Shown here: positions 22,510 through 33,762 of the stretch, piece after piece
Layout of the letters: each line of letters begins with the position of its first letter
Position numbering within the stretch: the stretch's first letter is position 1
Assembly (NCBI GenBank): GCA_036971615.1
Contig: JAYKKR010000006.1
Coordinates: 1,178,001 to 1,242,000 of the forward strand
DNA: 64,000 nt
Source: Amyloporia xantha
Lineage: Eukaryota; Basidiomycota; Agaricomycetes; Polyporales; Adustoporiaceae
Direction of reading: 5' to 3'
Notes under the pieces: generated by a model
Databases searched by the model: none
Told to the model about the DNA's origin: nothing
Seen by the model: only the letters and a program-made list of their open reading frames with translations
Made by a program: the position numbers and the translations under genes

Positions 22510-25500
22510 TGAAGGAAGGGCGACTGAATCGGTTGGGTAGACGCGTCAAGTAAGCTCCCAGTGAAAATCGAGATCGACCGCTGAGCATACGGCTACACCA
22601 TGAGCAATAATAGAATAAATGCCCGTATCACTTAGACTCACCTCCGATGTTCACCAAAGCTTCATCAGCACCAGGCATGGAAAGACATGTTGACACCCAT
22701 CGTGCGGCGCACCTATTTGTTGCGAGAGCTTATCAAGACCGGCATACCTGTACGCCCAGGCGATGGGTTATCTCAGCGGATGAGCAGGCAATAGGACTGC
22801 GCATCTTATGCGCTGAGTACTGAATCTCTGAAATTGAGAATTGTTAACCCCGACAGTTCGGAAGAATAGTCGAGTAATCAGCTCAAACGGACGGCTGGTG
22901 GCTGGCGGCTTCCTGCTGGCGTCATGAGTGCAGTTTAAGCTCATAGCCGATGTTCTTCTGGCGTCAGCCTTTCCCACTCTCAGGACAAGATGAAACTGAT
23001 CGGGAGTAGGACTGGCCGGTCTCATGCAAAGTGTTGCGAAACTCATGTGCACAGTCGGATTCTACGTCTGACATGTAGGGTCCGATGAGCTATGTAGGAC
23101 GGATGATCAGAGAGCTCCCTAAGCGGTTGTTAAAAAGGCTCAACCCTACACGCTCATGTCACATTGCTCAGCATCTGAGATGACGACATAAGACTGTGTC
23201 GCAGAATCAATATTAGGAACGAAGTCGACCCACTTGTCATCAACTTCATTCTAGCTGTCAGTTTGACTTCAGAACACACCGAGATTGAAGATATCTTCCG
23301 CCATGTCGTCACCCACACAGCATGCCCTGTGGGAGACTTTCCAAGGGCTCTCGAGAAAGGCATTGAGTCATCAATAGTGTCCGCGAAACGCCTAGTCTCC
23401 TTCAACATCGTAGAACTAGGCGCACACATGTCGACGAGACTCAAGAATATGGTGGCAAGACAAGCAGATTTACGACTAGTGCGCTAATGGAGTGCGCTGC
23501 ATGTGGAGGCAGATCGTGTCCCAGGAGAGCGTACAGTACAGTAGCAGACTGTTATTGACAAAGCCCGGCCGACGACACAAGCTATGTCTCCGTCGAGGGT
23601 ACGAATCCCGGGAACTATCCGGCAACTGCCGTGTCCTCTGCATCGGTCAGACTCACTTCCACAACCATCGTGTTCCCATACATATCTATCGGAGTCGCGC
23701 TTGTCTACAGTCTCTTTTCAAGGGCTGTGGAAACTGTACGACCAAGTCTACTCATATGTTCTTCTTTCCTTGCAATGGGCGACATCCTCTCACCGTGTGG
23801 TTGAAATTATGGTCCTCCATCGCCTGGCAGCTACCACTACGAGGGCCCATACTCTATCTGACAGTGTTACGACGTCAGAGATATTAGCGTGGATCTTAAT
23901 AGATGGCTGTCAAGCAAAATTATCCGACATGTGCACTTACCCAGAAGGCGGATCTCGCTGGCCGAGCCAACTTCGTGGATCGTGAACTGCACGGGGACAT
24001 GTGTAAATACTTGGCTGGTAAATGGTTCTGCAGTAGTTCGTTTGTGTGGGATGGATTATGGTGGATTATGGTGAGCACCAAGGGCATCCATCGTGGATAT
24101 GTGAATTGACCCTGGCACAGACTTCAACGTAAGTGCGCTTGAGCCCCAGTGATGGCCACCGCTGAACATCGAACGCGCCTATCTACACATATATGAATTT
24201 TAGTCTTGTGAAGCGGATTAATGAACGTTCGGAGAGGCGATAGGATGTGTGAGGCTCCCATCGTCTTTCATTGGCGGCGAATATTGCAAGATCAGTCCTT
24301 TTCGTCTCCGGGCTGTTAAGCTGTGGCTGGCCTTTCATGAACCGCCAGGGTATATTCAAACGGCGATGCGCCTATTTCAATGCTGACTTGCAATAGCTCT
24401 TGAAATAGCACTCATACGTAAGTCGTGTTTGTAAGACGTGGATGACGACCCTGGCTGCACGATTCTTTCCCAAGCTGCGAGGAGATGCTTCTAAGTTCTG
24501 AGAGCTAAAATTGTGCCATCCCCTGTCGTTCACAGCTCAGCATCCGAGATGCGCTTTGTTTAGGATGTGGCCCTCCCATAGCAGTCTTGTCAGAAGGCTC
24601 TGGAGCCTGAAGGCGCATTTATCTGGGCCAATGTTAAATCGACATGCAAGGATGGCTATTCTTGCAAAGACTGGAAGTTCCTTCGACAGCTCCCTTCCTG
24701 CAGGTTGAGACTGCCCGAGCATGCCGAACCCTCATGGAGATATATGACCGTATTGTCTGATTATGCCAAATATAGCCCCAACCTTTCCGATAAGAGTGTA
24801 CGTGTCAGTGACTTCCATCATGACAAGAGTCACCAATTTCTCCAGTAACAGGTTGAATCCGACGCGGGCGTTGTATGTACCGGATCACCGCATGCTGCGC
24901 GATCATACTTAGCTCCTCTGGCGTCTGGTTAGACTGAGCAGGTTTCTCATGCCGCGCCGCAGAGAGTCAGAAGATCAGGCCTAGGCGCTACACCCAGTTG
25001 TAGTTTTGTGCGTTTGGTATGGCGCTTGTTATTGTTCGCAGAGTACCAGCTAAATGCTAATGATACCCGTTGCTCCAGATCCGAAACAGCTAGAAGAATC
25101 GAACGATACCATTAAACTTACCACAGTAATTTTGTGGGGTGCTACCAAAAAAGTCTCACGGTGCGATGGTCAGAGGCAAGAATATTATTGCGAGATGCAC
25201 CGCTCCTGGTGCGTTTTCTGTCATCAGCGTATTGATGTAGCTGGACTTTAGCGTCTTCTTGTACAAGCGCTACTCAAAAATGTTTGGACCATGAAACATG
25301 GAGAGATTCGAGCGTTCAACCGGAACATTCTGAACTAATATCAGTCATGATCTCCAGTTATTTAGTATGCCGTAAAGGCTGCACAGTGAGAACAGACTAG
25401 TCTGTGCGAGGTCTACTGCGGTGCGTCTAAATTTCAGGGTCTTATGGAAGAAAGCGCCATGAAGGTTTCGACGGCCTTGCCCGTCTCATCGCAATTGCTT

Positions 25501-26670
25501 AGTCTTATGACGGACAAGTAAAATTGCATGATTTCCGTAATGTACGAAGCATATCCTTTACTGCCAGTTCATGAGGAGCTATTGGCAGCCAGATGGGCTT
25601 GGCGGTCGCTGCGGGCCGTGATTCGCGTTGCATCTATTCACAGGCATGATATCTAGCATTGATCTTCTTGGCTCATTCGCGCATGCGTGTGAATGCGTAC
25701 ACTTCACAAGCATCGTCCCCTGCATGTCAATGGTGAATGAGGGCATTACGAGAGAGAGGTGGCTTTTTCATTCTGTCTTTAATAAAGCTTGGTGAGAGCT
25801 CTTCTGAGTAATCGCAGCGAGGAGATTTACACCCAACTTATACAGACGTGACGGATTATCATGCTTTATGCTATAAGCCTGCTCTTCTACTTAGCGAATA
25901 CGTTTAATGTCCGCATATGTGGGCGCTTGATAGTGGTATGTGGTACGCAAGATTAACTTGGACAATCAACTTATGATCGTTGTACAGGTATCTATCTCAT
26001 ATGTCTCTAGAGCTATAAAGAATGCGAAAATGTTCATCGAGACACTATTTTCATCTCTTGTTCTCTTTAGCATTGTGCTTGTGGTTCTCGCCAACATAGA
26101 TCTTCTTGTGCGTACGATCGTGGCTTTCCCCGAAACCTCTCTTACTTTTCGGCGCAGATGCTGTCGAGTTCACCATCCCCGCTGAGAGGACCAAGCGCCA
26201 CACATCATTGTCGATCCTAGTCGATCGAGCAGCGGACCAAGCCACAGCTCTGGATCTTACCTCCGCTGTCAATTAAACACAAATATCTCACGTACTGTGC
26301 AGCTGTGCCGCTGTATCTAGGTATACCATCTAGATCTCATGCCCCTGCAACGGAGAACTGGCAACTCACTAATTAACATATTGATTTGTCAACTAGTGAC
26401 CTTAGGGAGGAAGAAGTGCAGCAAGATGATCCGCATTGGTATACTTTTGACAAATTTCGGCACTGAAAGCCTAATCTAGTTAGTTCTGCTGTCGTAGGTA
26501 CGTGGAATATTTCATGATGCAACGCCTACGCTCATAATGATATTCAACCGACCTGCTATATGTTTCCAGGTCTCAGCGCCCGGTCGCTTGCTAAAGCAGG
26601 CATGCTCTCGCCAACGCATCCAATCAAGAAGTTCACAAAGCAACAACCTCGAGGCGGTGCCTAGACGTGG
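22510..26670. other. Gene-poor stretch between FAD oxidase 1 and the foldback repeat
   Basis: About 4.2 kb with short frames only. One coding-looking frame around 23220-23487 (+) could not be tied to any family. No RNA gene or terminal inverted repeat was recognised. Confidence 0.45.
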
Positions 26671-26678
26671 CATTATAT

Positions 26679-26710
26679 GTCAAATAAGCAGTCTTTATCT
26701 ATGATAGATA
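26679..26710 (+). repeat. Direct repeat, left copy
   Basis: GTCAAATAAGCA followed by TCTATGATAGATA. The same block, expanded by extra TCTATA units, recurs at 27563-27610. The two copies flank the inverted-repeat structure. Confidence 0.6.
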
Positions 26711-26982
26711 TGCCAACACAGCGTCCGCGCCATTGCGCTTCCTATAGCCTATTTACGATTCGCTGGCTGGTATCGGAGCCCAGACCAGAACTTCGATAGC
26801 ATCCAGACGCAGCTGAGGCAATATTCCGAGGGTCAAAATTCATGGTTAAGCTGAATCAAAGCGAAGCGGAGGAGTCCGGCAGATGTACACTTGGCTGAGT
26901 CTACAGCAGTGATGATGCTGGCATTGTCGCGGACGATGCTGTGTCAGACACGGTCAGGCTTGCGTTCACAATCCCTCGTACC

Positions 26983-27130
26983 CGATCGTATTAGTCTCGG
27001 AGCCAGCCGTTCGGAGCGGGAATCGGGACTGAAATCCCGGAAGATTCCACGCTCCTGAACGTCTGGTGGATTTACCCCCGTGACTCCTGGGACGGTGACC
27101 TCCGTGACCCCTCGCCCTGCTTGCGCACCT
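26983..27130 (+). repeat. Inverted repeat, left arm (foldback structure)
   Basis: The arm is the near reverse complement of 27308-27450. The longest shared block is about 45 bp and contains GGAGTCACGGGGGTAAATCC when read on the minus strand here and on the plus strand in the other arm. The outer end is CGATCGTA in both. The arms are separated by about 177 bp. No protein is encoded between them. Confidence 0.85.
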
Positions 27131-27307
27131 GCGGGCACCGGGTGACAAGCTAGACGCTCGGCGCTCGGCGCTCAGTGCTCAAGTACTTTGTGACTTAGAC
27201 AATTATGGATGGCATTGGTTTCTCTGGTTCTGCCATAGATGAGGAAAGCAATGAGTAACCTATGGAATAAATACATGACTTCCTCAATTTTGTTACTGCT
27301 CTTGACA

Positions 27308-27450
27308 AGGTGCTCAGGCAGTGTGGGGTCACGCAAGTCACCGTCCCAGGAGTCACGGGGGTAAATCCACCAGACGTTCAGGAGCGCGGAATCACCCGGA
27401 TTTTCGATTCCGCCTCACGCTCCGAACGGCTGGTTCCGAGACTACGATCG
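27308..27450 (-). repeat. Inverted repeat, right arm (foldback structure)
   Basis: Partner of the arm at 26983-27130. The outer part (CGATCGTA, GTCTCGG, CCGTTCGGAGCG on the minus strand) and the core are conserved. The zone around 27391-27415 differs by several substitutions and small indels, so the two arms are not a recent perfect copy. Confidence 0.85.
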
Positions 27451-27562
27451 TATGTGCATGCTCGGCTGATGGGTTTCTCATCGCTCATTCTCTCGGTCAA
27501 TCAAGACAGAACGGTCCCATGACAGCAAGCCACTGCATCGAGTGCCTGGAGATTACGTTCTG

Positions 27563-27610
27563 TGTCAAATAAGCATCCGGTCTATATCTATATCTATATC
27601 TATGATAGAA
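27563..27610 (+). repeat. Direct repeat, right copy, with (TCTATA)4 microsatellite
   Basis: Shares GTCAAATAAGCA and TCTATGATAGA with 26679-26710. Between them lies a hexanucleotide microsatellite of four TCTATA-type units at 27581-27604. Confidence 0.65.
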
Positions 27611-27734
27611 TGGAATCGCCATTCTCTATTCCCCAGCATCTAAACCCTTTCAGCTGATGGCTAGAAGCACTCGATCTGCACCGCGGCCATCACACGCGTC
27701 ATAACACAGCAGTCATAACTCGCCGCTCGGAGAC

Positions 27735-29064
27735 TTAGGGTATGATGACAGCACGGAAGCGCGCCGTCGCCCTGTGGTCATACGCATCCTGTGCCTTGTC
27801 CAGGGGGAAGCGCTGCAGCATCGTCACGACACCGTTTGCCTTGGCGAAGTTGGCCGTGTCCTCGCAGTCCTTGCCCGTGCCGTATGGCCAGCCACACACC
27901 TTCAGCCGCTTCGCGATGATCGGCGCTGCGCACACATTTTCCTCGTCAGCCTGCGATACTCTGGAGAGATAGGTGGAGAAGATGAGGGATCACTCACAGA
28001 TGGGAAGGGTGACCGTGCCGGTGCTCAGCGCGAGGAGGACGAGCTCGCCGTCGTACGTGAGCCCGTGGATGAGCTCCTGTGTGGCCTTGTCGTCAGGCGC
28101 AGTGCACATGATGCAGCGCGCGCCGCCAAGAGCCTGGAGCGCCGCCGCCTGCTCCTGGGGCGTGCCGGAGATGAACTCATGTGCGCCCAGCTTCTTCGCG
28201 AGATCCTTCTTGGAGTCGGAGGTGGAGAGCGCGACAGTGCGGAATCCCATCTGGCGCGCGAACTGGACGGCAAGGTGACCGAGACCGCTGGGGGAGAGGG
28301 TGAGCTGGAGGTGGACGAGAATACGAAATGAGGAAGGACGAACCCAATGCCCTGGATGGCGACAATGTCAGGAGGCGTGGGGCTCATGTGTCGGAGGGCA
28401 TCTAGAGACACGTGGTCAGCGAAGTGTTAGGAGACGAGGCGAAGGCTGTGACGCACTGAAGGTGGTGACACCAGCGCAGAGAAGGGGAGCGGCCTCAGCG
28501 GGGTCCATGTCTTCTGGGATGCTAGCGAGCGCCTCGGAGCGCACCGTCGCGTATTCGGCGTACCCACCATCTCTGGTGACACCTGTGCCGACAAGCGCAA
28601 CTCAGTCGTGTGATCATTCAGGCGACACGAAATATTCATACCGTTTGCCTGTGCCGAAACGGGGCAGGTGACGAAGTCGCCTATGAGACAGCGGTCGCAC
28701 GAGTAGCATTGTCCTCCGTGCCAGCCCGCGCCCACACGGTCGCCGAGCTTCCATAGCTTCTCACCTTCCGCGACGGCGACGACATCTCCAACAATTTCAT
28801 GTCCCGGGATACGGGGTAAGGTGGCAAAGGCCCATGCGTCCTGCACTGTTCGATCGCTGGAGAGGATTACACGTCAGTGCATCTTCGAATTTGAAGGATG
28901 ACGCAGCAGGGAAGAACACACCTGGCGCACACACCGCATGCGAGCACCTTAACGACGACCTCTCCTGGCTTGGGGTCTTTCCACTCGACTTCAACTTTCT
29001 GGAGATTGCCACCTTTCTCGAGGAAGGCGTATGCTTTGTATGTCTTTGGGTGCTGGAAGGCCAT
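27735..29064 (-). CDS. Zinc-dependent alcohol dehydrogenase (CAD-like), copy 1
   Basis: Starts at the ATG at 29064 (MAFQHPKTYKAYAFLEKGG) and ends ARFRAVIIP at 27735, with several introns; about 350 aa. The GroES-like domain carries the catalytic-zinc pattern CGVCA..D and PGHE. The structural zinc lobe is GQCYSCDRCLIGDFVTC (four Cys). The nucleotide fold has GIGGLGHLAVQFARQMGF (GxGxxG), and the third catalytic ligand lies in PLLCAGVTTF. The WHGGxCxxCxxC layout is that of the cinnamyl-alcohol-dehydrogenase-like MDR subgroup, which interconverts alcohols and aldehydes using NAD(P)H. Its gene lies between the two FAD oxidases, and its product is closely similar to the dehydrogenase at 37.3 kb. 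The real substrate is unknown. Confidence 0.88.
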
Positions 29065-29142
29065 AGTGGAGCTTCGAGGGGGTATGGGATAACAGGTATG
29101 TTTTTGCTATGGTGGGGTGCCTCTGCGCGCGTGTCCGTCATA

Positions 29143-29150
29143 CCTTTATA
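29143..29150 (-). promoter_or_regulatory. TATA box of alcohol dehydrogenase copy 1
   Basis: TATAAAGG on the minus strand, about 80 bp upstream of the start codon, at nearly the same distance as in copy 2. Confidence 0.55.
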
Positions 29151-29159
29151 GTGGGGGGC

Positions 29160-30410
29160 GGGAATACAATTGACGCTGCACCCAAAATCCCGCCTCCGCC
29201 TCTGCTGTGCTTACTGAGCCTCTGGAACATGCGCGACCTGCATCGTCGGCAGCAAAGCGGTGACCAATACCAAGACGCGTCAAACTTTCTTCCGCGCTGG
29301 CCCTGGAGCATGAAAGAGGAGCGTGGACTCCGGCACGAACGCAGAGCCCGAGGCCGGATAAGCTCGGAAGGGACCAGGACGCCTTGTGTGGCTTGTCGAT
29401 TGCATCCGTCAGCACTCGGGCCTACGTTTTGGCTCTCGATCGCCGTCAGCCTCATCGTGCTGGCTGCCACAGGTGCCGTGGGGACGGGACATCGAGTTCC
29501 CCCAACGCGCTATGCATCCTCCGGAGCTAAGCTGCAGAGTATGGCGCGGTGCTCGTCTCTATCGGGCGCAGGAACGGCGGGATTGCCATCAGCGTCATAT
29601 CCCGACGTCGGCATCAAACGGCGCGCCACAGGTCTTTATCGATCACAAATCCAGATCTGATCTCCGCCATCGCGCCGCGACGGAGCTCCCGCCGGCTCCG
29701 GGCTCCCAGCCGCAAGTTGAACGTTCGAACCGCAACCCTCCGCGACGTTGTCCCGCCTTTCTCGGTCATCTGCCCCCACATCGTCTCCGTAGCCCGATGG
29801 GTGCTTCTCGCTCGGTGGCTGTACGGCAACTTAGCAAGTCCCGGTTAGGGTTAGGGTTCTATCGAGGTCGTTCCTCTGTCGCAAGTGGCGGTCAGTTGGC
29901 AGTTGCAGAGCAGCAGAGTGATATTTCTCGAAGTTGACACTTTGACCATCGATGTACAGGTATAGCATGGTCTTTTAATTCGTGACTTTTTCAGAAAACT
30001 ACTGCTAAGATATGCTGCATATGCCACCACCACCTCCCCCGTTGCATACTACTACCTGCAGGCCGCAACCTAATGTTAAGGGGCTATGCTTCTTCAGTCT
30101 GTCGAGGTAGGTAACAAACTGGATTCGCAATCCTTCCATGACAACAGCCATTCTCGTGAGTACGCAATATATTTGAGCGAGGGCCGCAGAATTCGTAAAC
30201 GTTAACCTACTGTGCTTGTCATAACTCGATATTATCGTTAATTGCGGATGCCAGATATGGCTATGACTGTTAGTCTTAGCGGGTTTGTAATGACTCAAAC
30301 GATTCAATCATATTGTATCATGTTCAAGACAAAAATGCAGGCGTGATAATACAACTACCCATTCAAACCACCAGATAGCGATGGCAAAACAAATCGACCC
30401 TGAATCTGTC
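29160..30410. other. Spacer with GC-rich first part and a short telomere-like motif
   Basis: The first 700 bases are GC-rich with overlapping frames on both strands and no recognisable domain. At 29843-29856 the + strand reads GGTTAGGGTTAGGG, two units of the fungal telomere repeat. The remainder to the end of FAD oxidase copy 2 is AT-richer and shows nothing. Confidence 0.5.
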
Positions 30411-30421
30411 CTGCGCCGAGA

Positions 30422-32472
30422 TTATCCTGGCACTTTCCACCCACCTGCCAGCCCCATCACATCGTGCGGATCGTATATCTCTCTGAGCTCCACGAGCTCA
30501 GGGAGCGCGGTCCCGTAGATCTCAGACAACGGCGTGCTGTATATCGCGTAGTTCGGGTAGTGCGGTGCAGTGAGCACACCATACTGGCCTTCCTCCACCG
30601 CCACATTCGTCAAATTCGTCGCGCTCTCCACGATCGCGTCGTAGAATGCAGTGTCGTCGAGCGAGCTGAGCCATCCGAAGTAGAGGTTGAGCGGCAGGCA
30701 GCGCTCTGCGCGTGTCCATGGGTAGGCCGACGGTCCTCCGTGTGTGAGGATGGTAGGCAGGAACGGCTCTACGTCGTAGCTGACAATGAGTTCCGAGTCC
30801 AGGAACAGTGCTGGGCCCCAATACTATGGTGAACTCGAGGTTAGGATCCCAAAGCTCACGACCCTGGGCTGATTTTAAAGCTACTCGCCTCAGCCTGAGA
30901 AATCACGGCAGCTAGGATCCGGGGCGTGATGTCCATCAAGGGGACTGTATTATAATACCCACTACAGCCCGCAGCGTCAGCTCATGATGGAGTGCACATG
31001 CAAACAGCACTCGCCGGTAGCCCGTAGTGTCCGAGGTGGGCTCAACTTGCACCAGCGATAAGAATGAGCGCGTGGACACATCGCTCGATATCGAAGGAAT
31101 GTCCAGGAACTGATCAAATATGCCGGGAGGATAGGTGGGCGCGTCATAGAACAAAAGCACAGAGGCGACGATCTATCGAGAAGGCGCTTCAGTAGTATAT
31201 TCACGTGGATCGAGGGCAGCCGGACATACCATGCCTGCTGTAAAGTCGTACGTCGTGATGATAGCCGCCTTGGGATCAGTCACAGTGGCAGAGAAATTAG
31301 CGGTAGCGGCGGTGAGAGCCTCGACGCTTGAGTTCAAGTAAGTGATTTGACCGCCCTGGTTATTATGTGGGGTTGATCATAGTTGCTCAAAACATAATTT
31401 TTAACGAAGAGAGGATTATAACGCACCCATACTTCACCCTGCGGGAACGTCTTCAGAGTGAAAGGTCGTCACAATACCCTCCGGAATGATCCGTCAGCCG
31501 TGTGATCCTGACGCCCTGCTCCTACAGACTCACGAAGTTATTGTAACCGCCCTTAACAATCTATCAGTACGGGCACTTTACATGAGCCTGGAGAGCATCT
31601 CACCTTCAAGCCATAGAAAAGGTCCGGATTCGAGGCGTCGGTGACGTTGGTGACGGTTCCATTTGGTAGTACCAGCTCAAACGCTTGCACTGTATCAAGT
31701 GTCAAGCCATGTTGGTTCGTCAGCCAGGAATAGCCTGACCGTTGATCAGCATCATTCGATCCCGAGAATTGGGCGCCGAGCATGACCTACCTCCTCCCAA
31801 AGTATAACCCGCCACGCCGATACCGGATACCCTGCCGCCAACGACGTTCACGTTGAAATCTTGCAGCGCTTCGTACACATCGTCCCAGATTAGACCTGCG
31901 CCAATCGCAGCAGTCTCGGTAGACGCGTCGTATACCACTGTATCAAATCGAGTCATCGCAATCTGCACGCCCGTAGTAGATGAGTATCCCGGGTTCATTA
32001 TGTGACCGCCCCCTTTGACCTATAAGGAACCTCGCTCAATCACGATACGCATTGATACGAACGGTTTTGCTTACTGCAAATGCAGTTCTTGTCTCCCCTA
32101 ATATCTGGAGCTGTATAGCAAGACTATTGAGTATCACGGGCGCTCCTGAATGACTAACAAATTATGAACATACTATGATGCCGACATCTTCGGGGGTACC
32201 GGGTTCCACAGAGCAAGTCGCGTTCTGTGCGCTCGAAGCCGCATAATGGTAGATATCCGCTTCATATTGTGGCTCCACTGTGAATTACTAATATGAGTAT
32301 GACGGGCAGCTGAGGGCCAATAATATTGATCACCGATATACGTACGTGGGTAATAGACAGAAGATGCGGGGGAAATCGCATTTGCTATCTGCTCGCAGAC
32401 CGACAGCTGAGCCTGGGTTAATGCCGCACGGAGCAGAGCCAAAGTCAATATGACTGAGGCGAGTAGATGCAT
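30422..32472 (-). CDS. Secreted berberine-bridge-type FAD-linked oxidase, copy 2
   Basis: Starts at the ATG at 32472 with a signal peptide (MHLLASVILTLALLRAALTQA) and ends YDPHDVMGLAGGWKVPG at 30422. The domain order equals that of copy 1: VKGGGHIMNPGYSSTTG with the FAD-binding His, GGRVSGIGVAGYTLGGG without the second anchoring Cys, and a C-terminal BBE domain. Intron positions match copy 1, including the 18-nt exon (31534-31551, GGYNNF). Most differences are conservative substitutions, so the two genes look like a duplication kept under selection. The expected reaction is an O2-dependent oxidation of a small alcohol, sugar or amine outside the cell or in the secretory path. Substrate not known. 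Confidence 0.85.
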
Positions 32473-32602
32473 GTCGTTCAACAATGCAGGCGAAAGACCC
32501 GAGAAAAGGCGATTGAATAGAGATGAGACTGATGTTATGATGTACCAGTAATTCTCCCGCTGAGTAGGAGGATGGCATGTCCATCCCGATGTCCAGGAAG
32601 GT

Positions 32603-32610
32603 CTTTTATA
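32603..32610 (-). promoter_or_regulatory. TATA box of FAD oxidase copy 2
   Basis: TATAAAAG on the minus strand, about 131-138 bp upstream of the start codon, within a context resembling that of copy 1. Confidence 0.55.
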
Positions 32611-32699
32611 GGATGGCAAGACTCGGACTTCGACCGAATGTGGGATTCGAAGACGTAGACAAGGCACACTCAACAGATGACACCATACGTTCGGACGAG

Positions 32700-33754
32700 G
32701 GCTGAAACACCGTAAGTCAGATGTGCCATATAAGCTCCTTGTCTACCTATTGCCGAATCGCCCATTAGCACGAGCAACAAGGGGGAGTGACCGTCAAAAT
32801 GGCTACTTATGATGACTGACGGCTAAGGATCAAAAGCTTCGTGTTCAACTATGAATTGTCGCCTGCAGATAGTCATATTGCATCTCCATTCCTGCAACTC
32901 CAAGCAGTTAGCTTCAGACCGTCACGGTACAAACACAGGTCTTCAAAACGTATGTCAATTCATCGCTTCACAGTACACTATGTATGACGAATAGTGAGAT
33001 CCGGATTAAAGTTGAAATGCTCACCGAGACACAATATCTATGTCTCCTGATGGGAACAGATTGCGTTCGCAAATGATTTCCTGCCTTGTCTCCAGTTAGA
33101 CACCGGATCATGGCTTGTATAGGAAATCAACTCTGTTACAAGCAAACAACGCTCAGTTCTATGTACTGTCCAAGAACTTGCTTGATGCGTGGAATTGACT
33201 GAGCGGTCCTTAAAAGCTGAGCTTCGCAGCTTCAGGCACCCATATACTGCATGAGTTGGCACATGAATCGCTGGGCCACGATGAGGAGCCGAACGTGATC
33301 GATGGGAGCGCCGCATTCTCTGAACTTGTAGAAAGTAAAAGTGATTGCAGAGACCGGAAGACGACCTTCGCAGGCCGTCAGTCTAGCGGAAGAGACTGCT
33401 TTCAGACAAGAGGTCATCGCTGCGTGACCCCTGGCAGAAATTTTCATCTGTCTTTAATTTATGGTAAGTGTCTAGCTTCCTTTGGAACTGTTATTGTCTA
33501 CCTCGGTGCGTCGGTGATGCAAATTCAGCACTATTATTTCATTTGATGAGCCGCACTTCGAATAAGCTCAAGCCGGCGCTGGTCCATGCTACCGAGTGGA
33601 GCAAGCGGCCTGGCGTTGTCGATTTATACTAAGTCCAGTCAATGTCTCTTAGTAAAGATGTTTGGAAGATGGTCCGCAAGCTTGACGGGCTAAGATCAAG
33701 TTTGCATATACTTTTCGAGTTCAAGGCTGGAATAGCGAATTCGAAGTGAACAAG
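32700..33754. other. Gene-free spacer before the nested hAT elements
   Basis: Short frames only; no domain, RNA gene or repeat recognised. Confidence 0.45.
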
Positions 33755-33762
33755 GGCTTGAA

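Noticed and set aside
23220..23487. Coding-looking frame (DPLVINFILAVSLTSEHTEIEDIF...)
   Set aside because: A faint likeness to the start of a nucleoside hydrolase did not continue into its next motifs, and no supporting exons were found.
23584..23625. tRNA-like T-arm (GGTACGAATCCC)
   Set aside because: No acceptor, D or anticodon stem can be built around it.
27581..27604. CRISPR-like array
   Set aside because: A plain hexanucleotide microsatellite without spacers; nothing in the window resembles a CRISPR array.
29843..29856. Telomere or chromosome end
   Set aside because: Only two repeat units, with genes on both sides.
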